NCBI RefSeq assembly: GCF_002742335.1
Contig: NZ_MDGR01000007.1
Location: 2,422,501-2,486,500 of the forward strand
Length of the DNA stretch: 64,000 nucleotides
From: Reichenbachiella sp. 5M10
GTDB taxonomy: Bacteria > Bacteroidota > Bacteroidia > Cytophagales > Cyclobacteriaceae
Direction: 5' to 3'
The notes under the pieces were generated by a model, which saw only the letters and a list, made by a program, of their open reading frames with translations, was not told the origin of the DNA and did no database searches. Positions within the stretch are counted from its first letter, which is position 1. Every line of letters starts with the position of its first letter. Made by a program: the position numbers and the translations under genes. Shown here in pieces: positions 7,391 to 16,418 of the stretch.

Positions 7391-9595
7391 TTATTTCAAT
7401 ACTAATTTCCTTGTTAAAACTTCCCCGTAGTTGCTCACCCGAATCAGGTACACACCGCTAGGGAGTACAGAAGCATCCACGAGCATCACCTCCTGATCAA
7501 TCCTTGCTTCTTGTGCTACTTGTCCCGATAGTGTCATGATTTGCCACTGTCCACCGACAAAATCAGGGGCCACTTCGAGACGGACACTATCAAAACTTGG
7601 GTTGGGATATACTTTCATTTGTAGGCTGGTTGAGGCTATTTTGTCCTCAAGTCCCAGCACAGGATTCGAGCGATCGACCTCACGACTAAACCCATACACC
7701 TGCATGGCGACACTGCTCAGATGTCCACCTTCATCTGCGAAAGTCACTTTCACTTCGTTGCTATTTTGCAGCTGTTGGTAGGGCACAGGGATTTCTATCA
7801 CTCCAAAAAAACTGTCTCTGTCCGCCTGATCATCTCCTCGAAAATCTACCGGCACATCTAGTGCGAACCCGTTGACTAGAACGGTCGGTACGAGAGACTT
7901 TCCATGTGCTCTGCCCAAGCCTAGACGCAGCATGGCCTCACCATGATCCGCCAACTGCACTCCCGAAATCGTAAAAGTAAGTGGCTCATTGGCATGGATC
8001 TCTTGGAGGTAATCCGTCGCATAGTATTTCGTCTCTACGGAAGTTTGGTCAATACTCGGTGCCTCGCTCAGCGTCAGTTTGAGTATCATCGTGGCTTCAC
8101 TCTCCAAGCTCACAGCCTCAGGTAGCCCTTGTTGATTGGATTGCTCAAGTACAGGCACCTGTCCCTCTAGGTAGAGGTGCTTGAGGTCTGTCTCTTCCAC
8201 TACAGCAGTCGACAGCCCTAGCGCGTTCAGCTCGATTTGGACTGCTTCGAACTTGAGGTTGTTGAGAATCACGTAAGCTGTCTTGCCATCAACATAGGCA
8301 TCCACCAATAGGTCTAGTGAGGTGGCATAGCTGTCCACACGTGTCCCCTTGACTTCAGACCATAGCTGATAGGTCTTGACCATGTCCGAATAGACCCACT
8401 CTCCTGTATAGGCCTGTGGTTCGTCTGCCCTTCGCATCAACCGGTGGTTGTAAGTATCGTCCACCCCATTGGTACCCCATTCTGCCTTGACAGGCAAAAA
8501 ATTGAGGGTCTTGTTGATGATGTTTGCACGCTCCATGAACTGCATCATCATGGAGTTGACGGATTTGAGATGCAACCAATCTCTGTAGGGAGACCAAGCA
8601 CCGAAATAATCGTGCATCTGAGCCCCATATTCGGAGATCATGAACGGCTTCACTTCTCCAAATTGCATATAACTGTATTGCTCCATCAAATCGAAGGTTG
8701 CCTCCATGTTGCTGCCCTTTCGGTAGCGTTGCTTACCATTGTTGATCGAGGGAAAATCATAGAGATGGATCGTCCAATAATCCATTTTATCGCCAGACAT
8801 ATCCATGAAAAGCTTCCACCTTTCATTCCATTGCGCGAACCCTCGATTTTCATGGTCAGGAAATGCAGTACAAAAACCACCGATCAAGACATCGTCATTG
8901 TATTTTCGGATTTGGTCGGCGACTGCATTGTGAAACCTGAAGATCTTCTCCGGTTCATCGGTCCCAAAATCAACAAGATGCCAAAGTGGTTCGTTGATTA
9001 CCTCTACATAAAGTGGCTTTTTGGCGCCTGTCGTACCTCCCGTACCATAGCTATCTCGAATATAGCGCCCCATGTACTCCCCAGTAGCTGTCCCAAAAGG
9101 CTCTGCCTCTGTGTCTGCTTCTGAAAACGCCCATCCTCGGTTGGTCTCTTGACCATCAGGCCAAAAGGGGTGTAACTGTGCCGCCAGGATTTGGTCATTT
9201 CTATCCTCATATGGATGCCAACTGGTCTGTGCAGCATAATTATTTTTGACTGTCGTACCGTAGCTCTCGATACCCGCAGGATCTGCGAATCCAGGACGAG
9301 CAGGGTCTTCGTCGGTATTGCTATTGAGCGCCCAGGAGATGCCTCCTGTATCACGCCCTAGGTACACATCGTACCCGTTCAAAAAGTCGTTTCTTAGGTC
9401 TGTTGTAAAATTGTCTCCGTCCCATTCTCGCTCCGTTGTATTGGCGTGAATCGCAACGAATTTGTTTCGGTCAAACTGGTCAATTTGGCCGACTTGGTGT
9501 TTGAGGTCGAGGTTGATATCTACGCGTACCTGTGCCTTGGCACCTATCGCGAGGCATAGCATTCCACAGGCAATATGTAAATATTTCACTTTCAT
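7391..9595 (-). CDS. GH86 beta-agarase or beta-porphyranase with T9SS sorting domain
   Basis: A 734-aa secreted enzyme. The signal peptide ends at AKAQ. The catalytic TIM barrel carries the acid/base Glu202 (VEVINEPLWH) and nucleophile Glu322 (MISEYGAQ), with the WTIHLYDFPS strand between, as in GH86. Middle beta-sandwich domains follow. The last about 75 residues form a type A T9SS domain (VYPNPSFDS, then SGVYLIRVS and a basic end), so the enzyme is exported across the outer membrane and probably attached to the surface. GH86 members cut beta-1,4 bonds of agarose or porphyran. The rest of the locus feeds on AHG and galactose, favouring agarose, but a porphyran preference cannot be excluded from sequence. 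Confidence 0.87.
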   Translation of the reverse strand: MKVKYLHIACGMLCLAIGAKAQVRVDINLDLKHQVGQIDQFDRNKFVAIHANTTEREWDGDNFTTDLRNDFLNGYDVYLGRDTGGISWALNSNTDEDPARPGFADPAGIESYGTTVKNNYAAQTSWHPYEDRNDQILAAQLHPFWPDGQETNRGWAFSEADTEAEPFGTATGEYMGRYIRDSYGTGGTTGAKKPLYVEVINEPLWHLVDFGTDEPEKIFRFHNAVADQIRKYNDDVLIGGFCTAFPDHENRGFAQWNERWKLFMDMSGDKMDYWTIHLYDFPSINNGKQRYRKGSNMEATFDLMEQYSYMQFGEVKPFMISEYGAQMHDYFGAWSPYRDWLHLKSVNSMMMQFMERANIINKTLNFLPVKAEWGTNGVDDTYNHRLMRRADEPQAYTGEWVYSDMVKTYQLWSEVKGTRVDSYATSLDLLVDAYVDGKTAYVILNNLKFEAVQIELNALGLSTAVVEETDLKHLYLEGQVPVLEQSNQQGLPEAVSLESEATMILKLTLSEAPSIDQTSVETKYYATDYLQEIHANEPLTFTISGVQLADHGEAMLRLGLGRAHGKSLVPTVLVNGFALDVPVDFRGDDQADRDSFFGVIEIPVPYQQLQNSNEVKVTFADEGGHLSSVAMQVYGFSREVDRSNPVLGLEDKIASTSLQMKVYPNPSFDSVRLEVAPDFVGGQWQIMTLSGQVAQEARIDQEVMLVDASVLPSGVYLIRVSNYGEVLTRKLVLK

Positions 9596-9713
9596 TATTT
9601 GTATTGAGCTATATGATTACAGTATTTTTTGACATAGTTCTAGCACTCTGCCCAGCGATGACTGAACAAATACTAGACAGTACATGCTCCCTATCTTATT
9701 AGGAAGAATAGTA

Positions 9714-9743
9714 AACTGGGGAAGACATGACGCCTCCCCAGTT
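9714..9743 (-). terminator. Intercistronic hairpin between the lipoprotein and GH86 genes
   Basis: Nine-base arms AACTGGGGA (9714-9722) and TCCCCAGTT (9735-9743) enclose a 12-base loop in the 163-bp spacer. Reading along the minus strand the hairpin ends in TTTAC only, so it is a weak terminator at best. It separates the surface binding/transport genes from the enzyme genes, and may protect the 3' end of the susCD message or lower downstream expression. Confidence 0.45.
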
Positions 9744-9758
9744 CTGTTTATGATCTGA

Positions 9759-11351
9759 TTATGGTCTCATATTCAATTCGTAGATACCAAAGTCATCTAG
9801 ATAGAATTCCATCTCTACCGTACTACTCGCGTTGTATCCTCTCATCATGAAGAAATAATCTCTCGTATTGGCTGGTGACCATGTCGTAGACTGATACACC
9901 CACTCTCCTGTAGGAAAGGCATCATCAAAGAAGAAAGCCAGCTCCGCAGACCAATCATCTGGATACAACCTAAAATCAGGAACTAATCCACCATTGTCTG
10001 CATTGCCTAATTTGTCAACATATATCCAAAAACCTACTTCATATGTTTTGCCTGTCTCTAGATTAAACACGGTATTGTTGCCCAAATCATCTTTGTAATC
10101 AAAAATACTTCCTCCACCAGCTTCCCAGTTGACGACCATACTTTTCTTTCCAAGATGTGGGTTCGTAGTAATGATATCATTGGTATACATACCCCAGTTT
10201 CCACCCCAGTATAGGTATGGCCAGTTCGCTACAGTAGAGGTTTCCATACCTACATCATAGCCATTTTGAGCCATTTTATTTTCACCTTTGGCATGATCCA
10301 TCAACTGATCCGTGATCGCATCGGCATTGACTAGGTCCGTGGTACGCATCTCTCCTGGTGTATAGGTCACGTGTACCTCATCATCATCGTATATATTCTC
10401 ACCATCTAGGCTGATGATCACAAGGTTACCCTCTGATGGATCCACATTGACCGACGCTATATTGACAGGGATGGCTGTACCCGCATTCTCCATGCTTACC
10501 GCAAAATTGTTGGCATTGACAGAAGCCGGATCAATCTCTCTACTGTAATTGAGCACGATTGTGTTGCCATCGTTGACCAATTGATCCAAGATCACAGGCT
10601 CAGTAGACGGAATCACCTCAATCAGGTCGTTGTAGACGAGGGTATCTCCTCCATAAGGGCGATCTCTGAATCCAAGCAGTCCCACATCCCATACACCAAT
10701 CTTCTTGTATTTGACCACTGTATTCAGCCCCGAACCATCTTCGATGGCATTTCCGTCATACTCTACCTCTGCAGGGTCTCCCCCTTCGAAGGTCCAAATC
10801 ACCTCTTGTGGCGAACCATCTAAGATGTAAGTAAACTGAACGGACTTACTAGCAGTCACTTGATTTTTGGCTCCATCCTGCAACGTCAATGCTGCTCCCA
10901 CTGTCCCGTCATCGTTGATATAGTGTGCCTCAAAAGCAACGTCTACAGAATCCAAAACAGTCACCATGATGGTAGTATCATACGAAGAGCTACGTACTGT
11001 AGTCCCCACATAGAAATCTCCGCCAAACTCTTGGTGGAGTTTGACCTCTTGTGTCCCTGCTTCGTTGAAAACAACTTTGATGTTATTCATATCCGAAGTG
11101 CTCAAACTGTCGTCAGTGATGATGAACCCGATGCCCTCAGCTACTGACCACTCGCGCAACTGTACTCCCGATGATGCATCTCCAAATGAAATCTCGCCAT
11201 TGACCTGTACTTGATTGCTCGCACTCTGCTCTGCACTATAGATGACACTATGCTTCGCTCCTGCATTAGGCGCTTGATATTCGTCATCACAACTGCTCAT
11301 TACACCTACTGCTAGGGTAAGGATCATTATATATTTTAGAATATTCTTCAT
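9759..11351 (-). CDS. SusE/F-position surface lipoprotein with PKD-like domains and a C-terminal carbohydrate-binding module
   Basis: A 530-aa lipoprotein: MKNILKYIMILTLAVGVMSSC gives a lipobox with the lipidated Cys at 20 or 21, followed by acidic DDEY, the Bacteroidota surface-export type of sequence. PKD/Ig-like repeats cover about 30-250. A SwmB-like segment (YSREIDPASVNANNFAVS) lies near 275. The last about 170 residues look like a CBM4/9-type jelly roll rich in Trp and Tyr (WPYLYWGGNWGMY) and ending YLDDFGIYEL. The gene follows susD by 21 bp, the place of SusE/F-type glycan-binding proteins. It likely holds agar chains at the cell surface. The domain reading is by eye; the ligand is inferred. 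Confidence 0.72.
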   Translation of the reverse strand: MKNILKYIMILTLAVGVMSSCDDEYQAPNAGAKHSVIYSAEQSASNQVQVNGEISFGDASSGVQLREWSVAEGIGFIITDDSLSTSDMNNIKVVFNEAGTQEVKLHQEFGGDFYVGTTVRSSSYDTTIMVTVLDSVDVAFEAHYINDDGTVGAALTLQDGAKNQVTASKSVQFTYILDGSPQEVIWTFEGGDPAEVEYDGNAIEDGSGLNTVVKYKKIGVWDVGLLGFRDRPYGGDTLVYNDLIEVIPSTEPVILDQLVNDGNTIVLNYSREIDPASVNANNFAVSMENAGTAIPVNIASVNVDPSEGNLVIISLDGENIYDDDEVHVTYTPGEMRTTDLVNADAITDQLMDHAKGENKMAQNGYDVGMETSTVANWPYLYWGGNWGMYTNDIITTNPHLGKKSMVVNWEAGGGSIFDYKDDLGNNTVFNLETGKTYEVGFWIYVDKLGNADNGGLVPDFRLYPDDWSAELAFFFDDAFPTGEWVYQSTTWSPANTRDYFFMMRGYNASSTVEMEFYLDDFGIYELNMRP

Positions 11352-11372
11352 TTCTTATCCTTTTAATAGTGA

Positions 11373-13094
11373 TTATTTACCCAAAGCGGAATTGATTTGA
11401 ACTTCATCCGTTGGGATTGGCAAATAATTATGCGCGCTCGCATTGTAAGCAGGAGCACACACTGCATAATCAGTTCTTACCTTCTGTGCCTCATCATTGA
11501 GATAGAATGGCGGCTGATTTCTAATGGCGTCCCAGTTGGCTAGCAACCAGTTTTCGTCTGCCAAACGATCATCCAATACCTCTTTGACTATACCCCATCG
11601 CACCAAATCTTTCCATCTGTGTCCTTCATAGCATAGCTCAATAGGTCTCTCCACCATCTGAATATGGGTCATCAAGTTGTCCGCTGTAGGAGCGACATAG
11701 TTGAATGCTCCATGAATCATCACACTCTGATTCATCGCAGGAAATGTATTTCCATTGTCAGTCAAATATTGATCTAACGTGATGACTCCTGCTCTTGCTC
11801 TGACCTGATCGATGTAAGTAATCGCCTCATTGGCTGCTGCATCTCCTTGCTCATTGAGGATCGCCTCTGCATACATCAACAAGACATCTGCATAGCGAAT
11901 GTGTCTGAAGTTGATCCCGGATACAGGGTTGGTCGTGTTGACCAAACTGTATTGGTACCAATTGGTAAACTTCTTGACATAAGCACTTTGACCAAAACCA
12001 TACCCACTGATTTCATCCACTGGTATGCCGTAGTACTCGCCATCACCATCCGAAGGCACGATACTCGCATACATTCTTTGTGATTGGGTAAAGCCATTGT
12101 TGATACTGCGAGTCGGATCAATCTCATCGTAATACATCAGTTCATGCAAATAATAAGAAGCCAACACTTCGTTGTAGCCCCCTACACTCAAGTGACTCAG
12201 TTTTGCGTCGAACGTATTCGACTCAGAACCTGTCTCAGTAGGTGAATTATCGATATGGTTGGCGTTGGCAGTTTCGCCAGCGACTGCACTGAATGCCACC
12301 TCGAAAATAGATTCGCTATTGAACTCATTTTCATCGGTGAAGTTGTCCATGAAATTGGGAACCAAGCTGTAGAGACGAGAATCAATAATCGATTTGAACT
12401 CTTTGGCTGCATTCGTCCAATCTTCCTCGTAGAGACGTACTTTGCCCAGTAAAGCTGTTGCAGCTCCCCAGCTGGCACGACCTAGATCGTCACCTTCCCA
12501 CTCTATACCGGCGAGATGTGTCTGAGCAAATTCCAAATCCGGAACAATAACATCAGTCGTGACTTTTTCTTTGGATTCGAAAGGCTTCTGAAAATCTTCG
12601 TCTGTCACTGGGGGTACCGTATGGATGACTGCCCCTCCGTAGCTATGTACCAACTCAAAATAAAAGAAAGCCCTCAAGAATCTCGCTTGTGCTACGATCA
12701 GATTCTTCTCACTTTCTTCCATATCTGCATCTTGAATGTGCAGAATGACTTGATTGGCACGATAAATCCCGACGTAGAGTTCATTCCATCTGTTCTTGAC
12801 ATGCTCACTCGCATCGTTGAATTGCAAAGTCACGTACACGAATGATTTCATCCATGATTCTGCACCACCTAGGTCACCCATGACCCAATCATGCGCAGAC
12901 AATGCGCCAGAGATCGATGGAAACTGAAGCGCGCCGTACACAGTGTAGAGTGCCTTGTCAAAATCTGAACTAGTCTCCCAAAACACATCAGTTGTGATAG
13001 CATTTGGGTTGACTTGTGTCAAATACTCGTCTTCGTTGCAACTCGTCGCAAGCATGAAGACAGGAATCAATAGTATATATAGTATTTTTTTCAT
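11373..13094 (-). CDS. susD: SusD/RagB-family nutrient-binding lipoprotein
   Basis: A 573-aa SusD family protein. The signal ends in the lipobox LATSC with the lipid Cys at about 19, followed by NEDEYLTQVNPNAITTDVFW, the standard SusD opening. Family marks include FLRAFFYFELVHSYGGAV around 140, RYADVLLMYAEAILNEQGDAAANEAI (shortened here: RYADVLLMYAEA) in the middle and a C-terminal LPIPTDEVQINS segment. It caps the SusC barrel and binds oligosaccharides at the surface. It begins 17 bp after susC ends. The surrounding genes suggest agaro-oligosaccharides as ligand. Confidence 0.93.
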   Translation of the reverse strand: MKKILYILLIPVFMLATSCNEDEYLTQVNPNAITTDVFWETSSDFDKALYTVYGALQFPSISGALSAHDWVMGDLGGAESWMKSFVYVTLQFNDASEHVKNRWNELYVGIYRANQVILHIQDADMEESEKNLIVAQARFLRAFFYFELVHSYGGAVIHTVPPVTDEDFQKPFESKEKVTTDVIVPDLEFAQTHLAGIEWEGDDLGRASWGAATALLGKVRLYEEDWTNAAKEFKSIIDSRLYSLVPNFMDNFTDENEFNSESIFEVAFSAVAGETANANHIDNSPTETGSESNTFDAKLSHLSVGGYNEVLASYYLHELMYYDEIDPTRSINNGFTQSQRMYASIVPSDGDGEYYGIPVDEISGYGFGQSAYVKKFTNWYQYSLVNTTNPVSGINFRHIRYADVLLMYAEAILNEQGDAAANEAITYIDQVRARAGVITLDQYLTDNGNTFPAMNQSVMIHGAFNYVAPTADNLMTHIQMVERPIELCYEGHRWKDLVRWGIVKEVLDDRLADENWLLANWDAIRNQPPFYLNDEAQKVRTDYAVCAPAYNASAHNYLPIPTDEVQINSALGK

Positions 13095-13111
13095 TTCGCT
13101 ATGCTTTAGAA

Positions 13112-16100
13112 TTAAAACTGCAGCTGAAGACCAGCCAAGAATTTTCTAGTCACAGGGTAGTTGCCCATGTCTACTCCTCTGGTAAACAAACCATCTCCCC
13201 CTACTTCTGGATCATACCCCTCATATTTGGTGAATGTGAAAGGGTTTTGTGCAGTCACATAAAATCTCAACTTGTTCACCTTATCCTTGAGTACACTGTT
13301 TGGAATGGTATATCCCAACGTGATGTTTCTAATTCTCAAATAAGTACCATCCTCCAAGAAGTAGTCCGACCTTGCTCGTGTATTGTTGTGTTCTTGAGAA
13401 GTACGAGCAGCCATGATGTCTGAGTCTGAATTCTGAGGTGACCATCCATAGTACAAATCCTTGTGTCTACCTGATCCATATGCATACAGCTTAGAGCCAT
13501 TGTAAATCTCTGCACCATATGAGTAGTATGCTTGCACATAAAAGTCGAACCCCTTGAATGCCGCATTCAACATGAGGCCTGCTTCGAACTCTGGCTGACC
13601 TGACCCCGCATACACACGGTCATTGTCATTGATTACACCATCTCCTGCATCTGCCTTACCGTCTCCATCCGTATCTACTGTCAGTTGATCACGGTACATC
13701 ATATCTCCTTTTCTAGCATTGGGATCTAGCAACAAATAGTCATTCAACTGCTCATCCGTCTTGATCACTCCTTCGTGTTCCAATAAGAAGAATGCTCCTC
13801 CTTCATAGCCTTTGGACAGATACGTCGTATAGTCCGTACTTTCTCCTCTAGACACAACTGGTCGTCCTCCTGCATAGGCGATTCCTTCCACTCCGTTCAA
13901 ATCGGTCACCTCGTTGACGTTCTTAGTAAACGTCCCATTGACACTCCATGTCAATCCAAAATTGGTCTCGTCTCGGTACCCCAAAGCCAGCTCGATTCCT
14001 TTGTTTTGCATGTTGCCTGCATTGATTGTCCGCACGTTGTATGTACTGACAGCCCGCGTCTGCCATGTACCTGACGATGGAGTCAATCTTTCTGACAGGA
14101 GCATGTCCTGCTTGTCATTGAGGTAGACATCCGCACTGAAATTGAACCTGCCATCTAACATACTCAAATCCAATCCGATGTTTCTAGATATTGTTGTCTC
14201 CCACTGGATAAATGGATTGGCATAGCGTCTTTGGACATTTCCTACACCCAAGAATTCTGAACCTTCTTGACCAAAGGGGTAATTGACACCTCCTTCGATA
14301 ACAGAGGCATACTGATAAGGAGCAATGCTCTGATTTCCAAGCTCTGCATAACTCCCTCTTAGCTTCAAATTGTTGATAAAAGAAAGGCTTGATGCATTCT
14401 TGAAGAAACCTTCTTCACTCACATTCCAACCCGCTGAGATACCATAGAATGGGTTATAACGGTTTTCCTTCCCAAAGTTCGACGACCCATCATACCGAAT
14501 ACTTGCAGAGAGCAAATACTTCTCATTGAATCCATACTGAACTCTAGCCATCTTACCGATGAGGTTCTGCGTCGATTCAGTACCTGTTGGTGCCGTTCCT
14601 TCAATCCCTTGACTCAATACATCGGTATCGTTGCTTTGCAGACCTATGACTCCTACACCTACATTTTTAGAAGTATAGCCTTCGTATGACAACACCAAAG
14701 TAGCTCCTACATTGTGCTTACCAAATTGCCTTTGGAATTTCAAAATATTCTCCAAAGTGTTTTTAGAAGTGAATGTGAACTCTTCGTTGAGCAAAGCTTG
14801 GATATTCGAGCCACCTGGCTGCAAATTTCCATCCGAGTTGTATGCCAAGTATTGCGGCTGAAAGAACTTGCGTTGATAGTTCCAATCGTTTCTTCCCAAG
14901 TTGACTTGATAACTCAAACCATCTATGATCTCATACTCTAAGTTGATGGCGACATTGCTACTGTTGACGACACGATTGTCCTCGTTATTGAGTTGTCTTG
15001 ACAAAAATCCGTATTGAATCGGATTATCATCTGGTACGATCACCTGATTTTGACCAAAGGTTTCCAAATCATTGATCCCTTTCTGCCAAGGCTTTTGAAT
15101 CACTGCGTATTCGTAAAGTGCCCATGGTTCTTGCTGCGTGTTCTCCTCTGTCAAAGCGACGGTAGCAAACGCTCTGAATTTGCCCAATTTGTATTCACCA
15201 CTCAGACGTGTCGTCAAACGATCATATCCCGAATTGATCAATACACCGTCCTGCTTGAAGTAGTTGGCGTTCAAGCTCAATGTCAAATTCTCTTGTCCAC
15301 CCGCCACGTTCAAGTTATAACTTTGCATCAATGCATTGTCATTTTGTACATCACCTACAAAATCAGTATCATAGTCCAATGCATCCGGGTTGAAAACAAA
15401 CACCAAAGGCTCTTTGCCGTCGGCTGCCAATTTCACTTCTTCTACATACAGCATCTCCTCTGTATTCATGAGCGGTGTACCCGAAGTGATATTTTGAACT
15501 CCTGCATAGGCAGAAAAATCAACCTGCATACGGCCTGGTTTTCCCCGCTTGGTGGTAATCAAGATCACACCATTTGAAGCTCTCACCCCATAGATAGCCG
15601 CTGCTGCACCATCCTTGAGTACTTCAATGGATTCAATTTGCTCGGGCGCAATATTTGGATCGTTTTGATACGCTACGCCATCCACGACATAAAGCGGACC
15701 CAAAGCACCTGAATTTACAGATCCAATCCCACGAATCTGCACATTCGACTTTTCTCCAGGGCGACCACTGGCTGCTTGCACATTGACACCTGCTATCTGT
15801 CCTTGCATCGCATCTCCTATATCAGGGGTAGCATTTTTCAAAAGCTCGTCAGATTTCAATGAAGCCACTGCGCCAGTTACCTCTTTCTTTTTCTGTACCC
15901 CGTAGCCTACGACCACTACTTCCTCGAGCTGTTCTACATCAGTGACCAAGCTTACATCGATACTCGATCTTCCGCTTATGAGCACTTCTTGCTTCATATA
16001 GCCGATATAGCTAAACACCAAGGCCTCTGCATCGGCTGGCACTTCCAAACTATAGTTACCATCCAAATCAGTCACAGTACCGACGGTTGTTCCTTTTACC

Positions 16101-16246
16101 ATCACGTTGACACCCGGAATCTCCGAGCCATCCCCATCGTCTGTCACTTTACCTACTATTTTGGATTGTGCCTGGACGAGATTACTCATGCCCATGCACA
16201 TCACCAAAAAGAGGCAACATTTCATTAATGTAAATAGTCTTTTCAT
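13112..16246 (-). CDS. susC: SusC/RagA-family TonB-dependent outer-membrane transporter
   Basis: A 1044-aa SusC protein. After the signal peptide (cleavage at VQAQ) comes a carboxypeptidase-like domain (KIVGKVTDDGDGSEIPGVNV), then the TonB box region EEVVVVGYGVQKKKEVTGAV, a plug domain with QIRGIGSVNSGALGPLYVVD, and a long barrel ending in LQLQF, with the terminal Phe expected of an outer-membrane barrel. It imports oligosaccharides using TonB energy. It is the first gene of the agar operon; the promoter must lie in the 172 bp shared with the divergent regulator. Confidence 0.95.
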   Translation of the reverse strand: MKRLFTLMKCCLFLVMCMGMSNLVQAQSKIVGKVTDDGDGSEIPGVNVMVKGTTVGTVTDLDGNYSLEVPADAEALVFSYIGYMKQEVLISGRSSIDVSLVTDVEQLEEVVVVGYGVQKKKEVTGAVASLKSDELLKNATPDIGDAMQGQIAGVNVQAASGRPGEKSNVQIRGIGSVNSGALGPLYVVDGVAYQNDPNIAPEQIESIEVLKDGAAAAIYGVRASNGVILITTKRGKPGRMQVDFSAYAGVQNITSGTPLMNTEEMLYVEEVKLAADGKEPLVFVFNPDALDYDTDFVGDVQNDNALMQSYNLNVAGGQENLTLSLNANYFKQDGVLINSGYDRLTTRLSGEYKLGKFRAFATVALTEENTQQEPWALYEYAVIQKPWQKGINDLETFGQNQVIVPDDNPIQYGFLSRQLNNEDNRVVNSSNVAINLEYEIIDGLSYQVNLGRNDWNYQRKFFQPQYLAYNSDGNLQPGGSNIQALLNEEFTFTSKNTLENILKFQRQFGKHNVGATLVLSYEGYTSKNVGVGVIGLQSNDTDVLSQGIEGTAPTGTESTQNLIGKMARVQYGFNEKYLLSASIRYDGSSNFGKENRYNPFYGISAGWNVSEEGFFKNASSLSFINNLKLRGSYAELGNQSIAPYQYASVIEGGVNYPFGQEGSEFLGVGNVQRRYANPFIQWETTISRNIGLDLSMLDGRFNFSADVYLNDKQDMLLSERLTPSSGTWQTRAVSTYNVRTINAGNMQNKGIELALGYRDETNFGLTWSVNGTFTKNVNEVTDLNGVEGIAYAGGRPVVSRGESTDYTTYLSKGYEGGAFFLLEHEGVIKTDEQLNDYLLLDPNARKGDMMYRDQLTVDTDGDGKADAGDGVINDNDRVYAGSGQPEFEAGLMLNAAFKGFDFYVQAYYSYGAEIYNGSKLYAYGSGRHKDLYYGWSPQNSDSDIMAARTSQEHNNTRARSDYFLEDGTYLRIRNITLGYTIPNSVLKDKVNKLRFYVTAQNPFTFTKYEGYDPEVGGDGLFTRGVDMGNYPVTRKFLAGLQLQF

Positions 16247-16418
16247 TCAATTATGCTTTAGTTAATAATAAATAGTAATCCGACAAAACCGAAACACTCT
16301 GAACAGTATTCGACAGATATATTTGACTTTATCGACAAATCAAATATGGTATATATCATAACTTTATCCTTACTTTGGCACTATACACAAACTGAACAAG
16401 AGCATTTTTTCGGAGCAT
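16247..16418. promoter_or_regulatory. Divergent control region between susC and the TPR-HTH regulator, with a dyad
   Basis: This 172-bp AT-rich spacer must hold the promoters of both the minus-strand agar operon and the plus-strand regulator. It contains an inverted repeat ATATTTGA (16319-16326) and TCAAATAT (16340-16347) with a 13-base centre, and three copies of CGACA (16281, 16311, 16333). These are candidate binding sites for the neighbouring HTH protein. No exact TAnnTTTG box could be fixed, so promoter positions are not assigned. Confidence 0.5.

Noticed and set aside
8444-9124. 226-aa plus-strand reading frame
   Set aside because: It lies wholly antisense to the GH86 gene, whose frame is supported by signal peptide, catalytic motifs and T9SS domain; the translation has no family resemblance.
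15014-15577. 187-aa plus-strand reading frame inside susC
   Set aside because: Antisense shadow of the SusC barrel region, Cys/Ile/Val-rich without motif.
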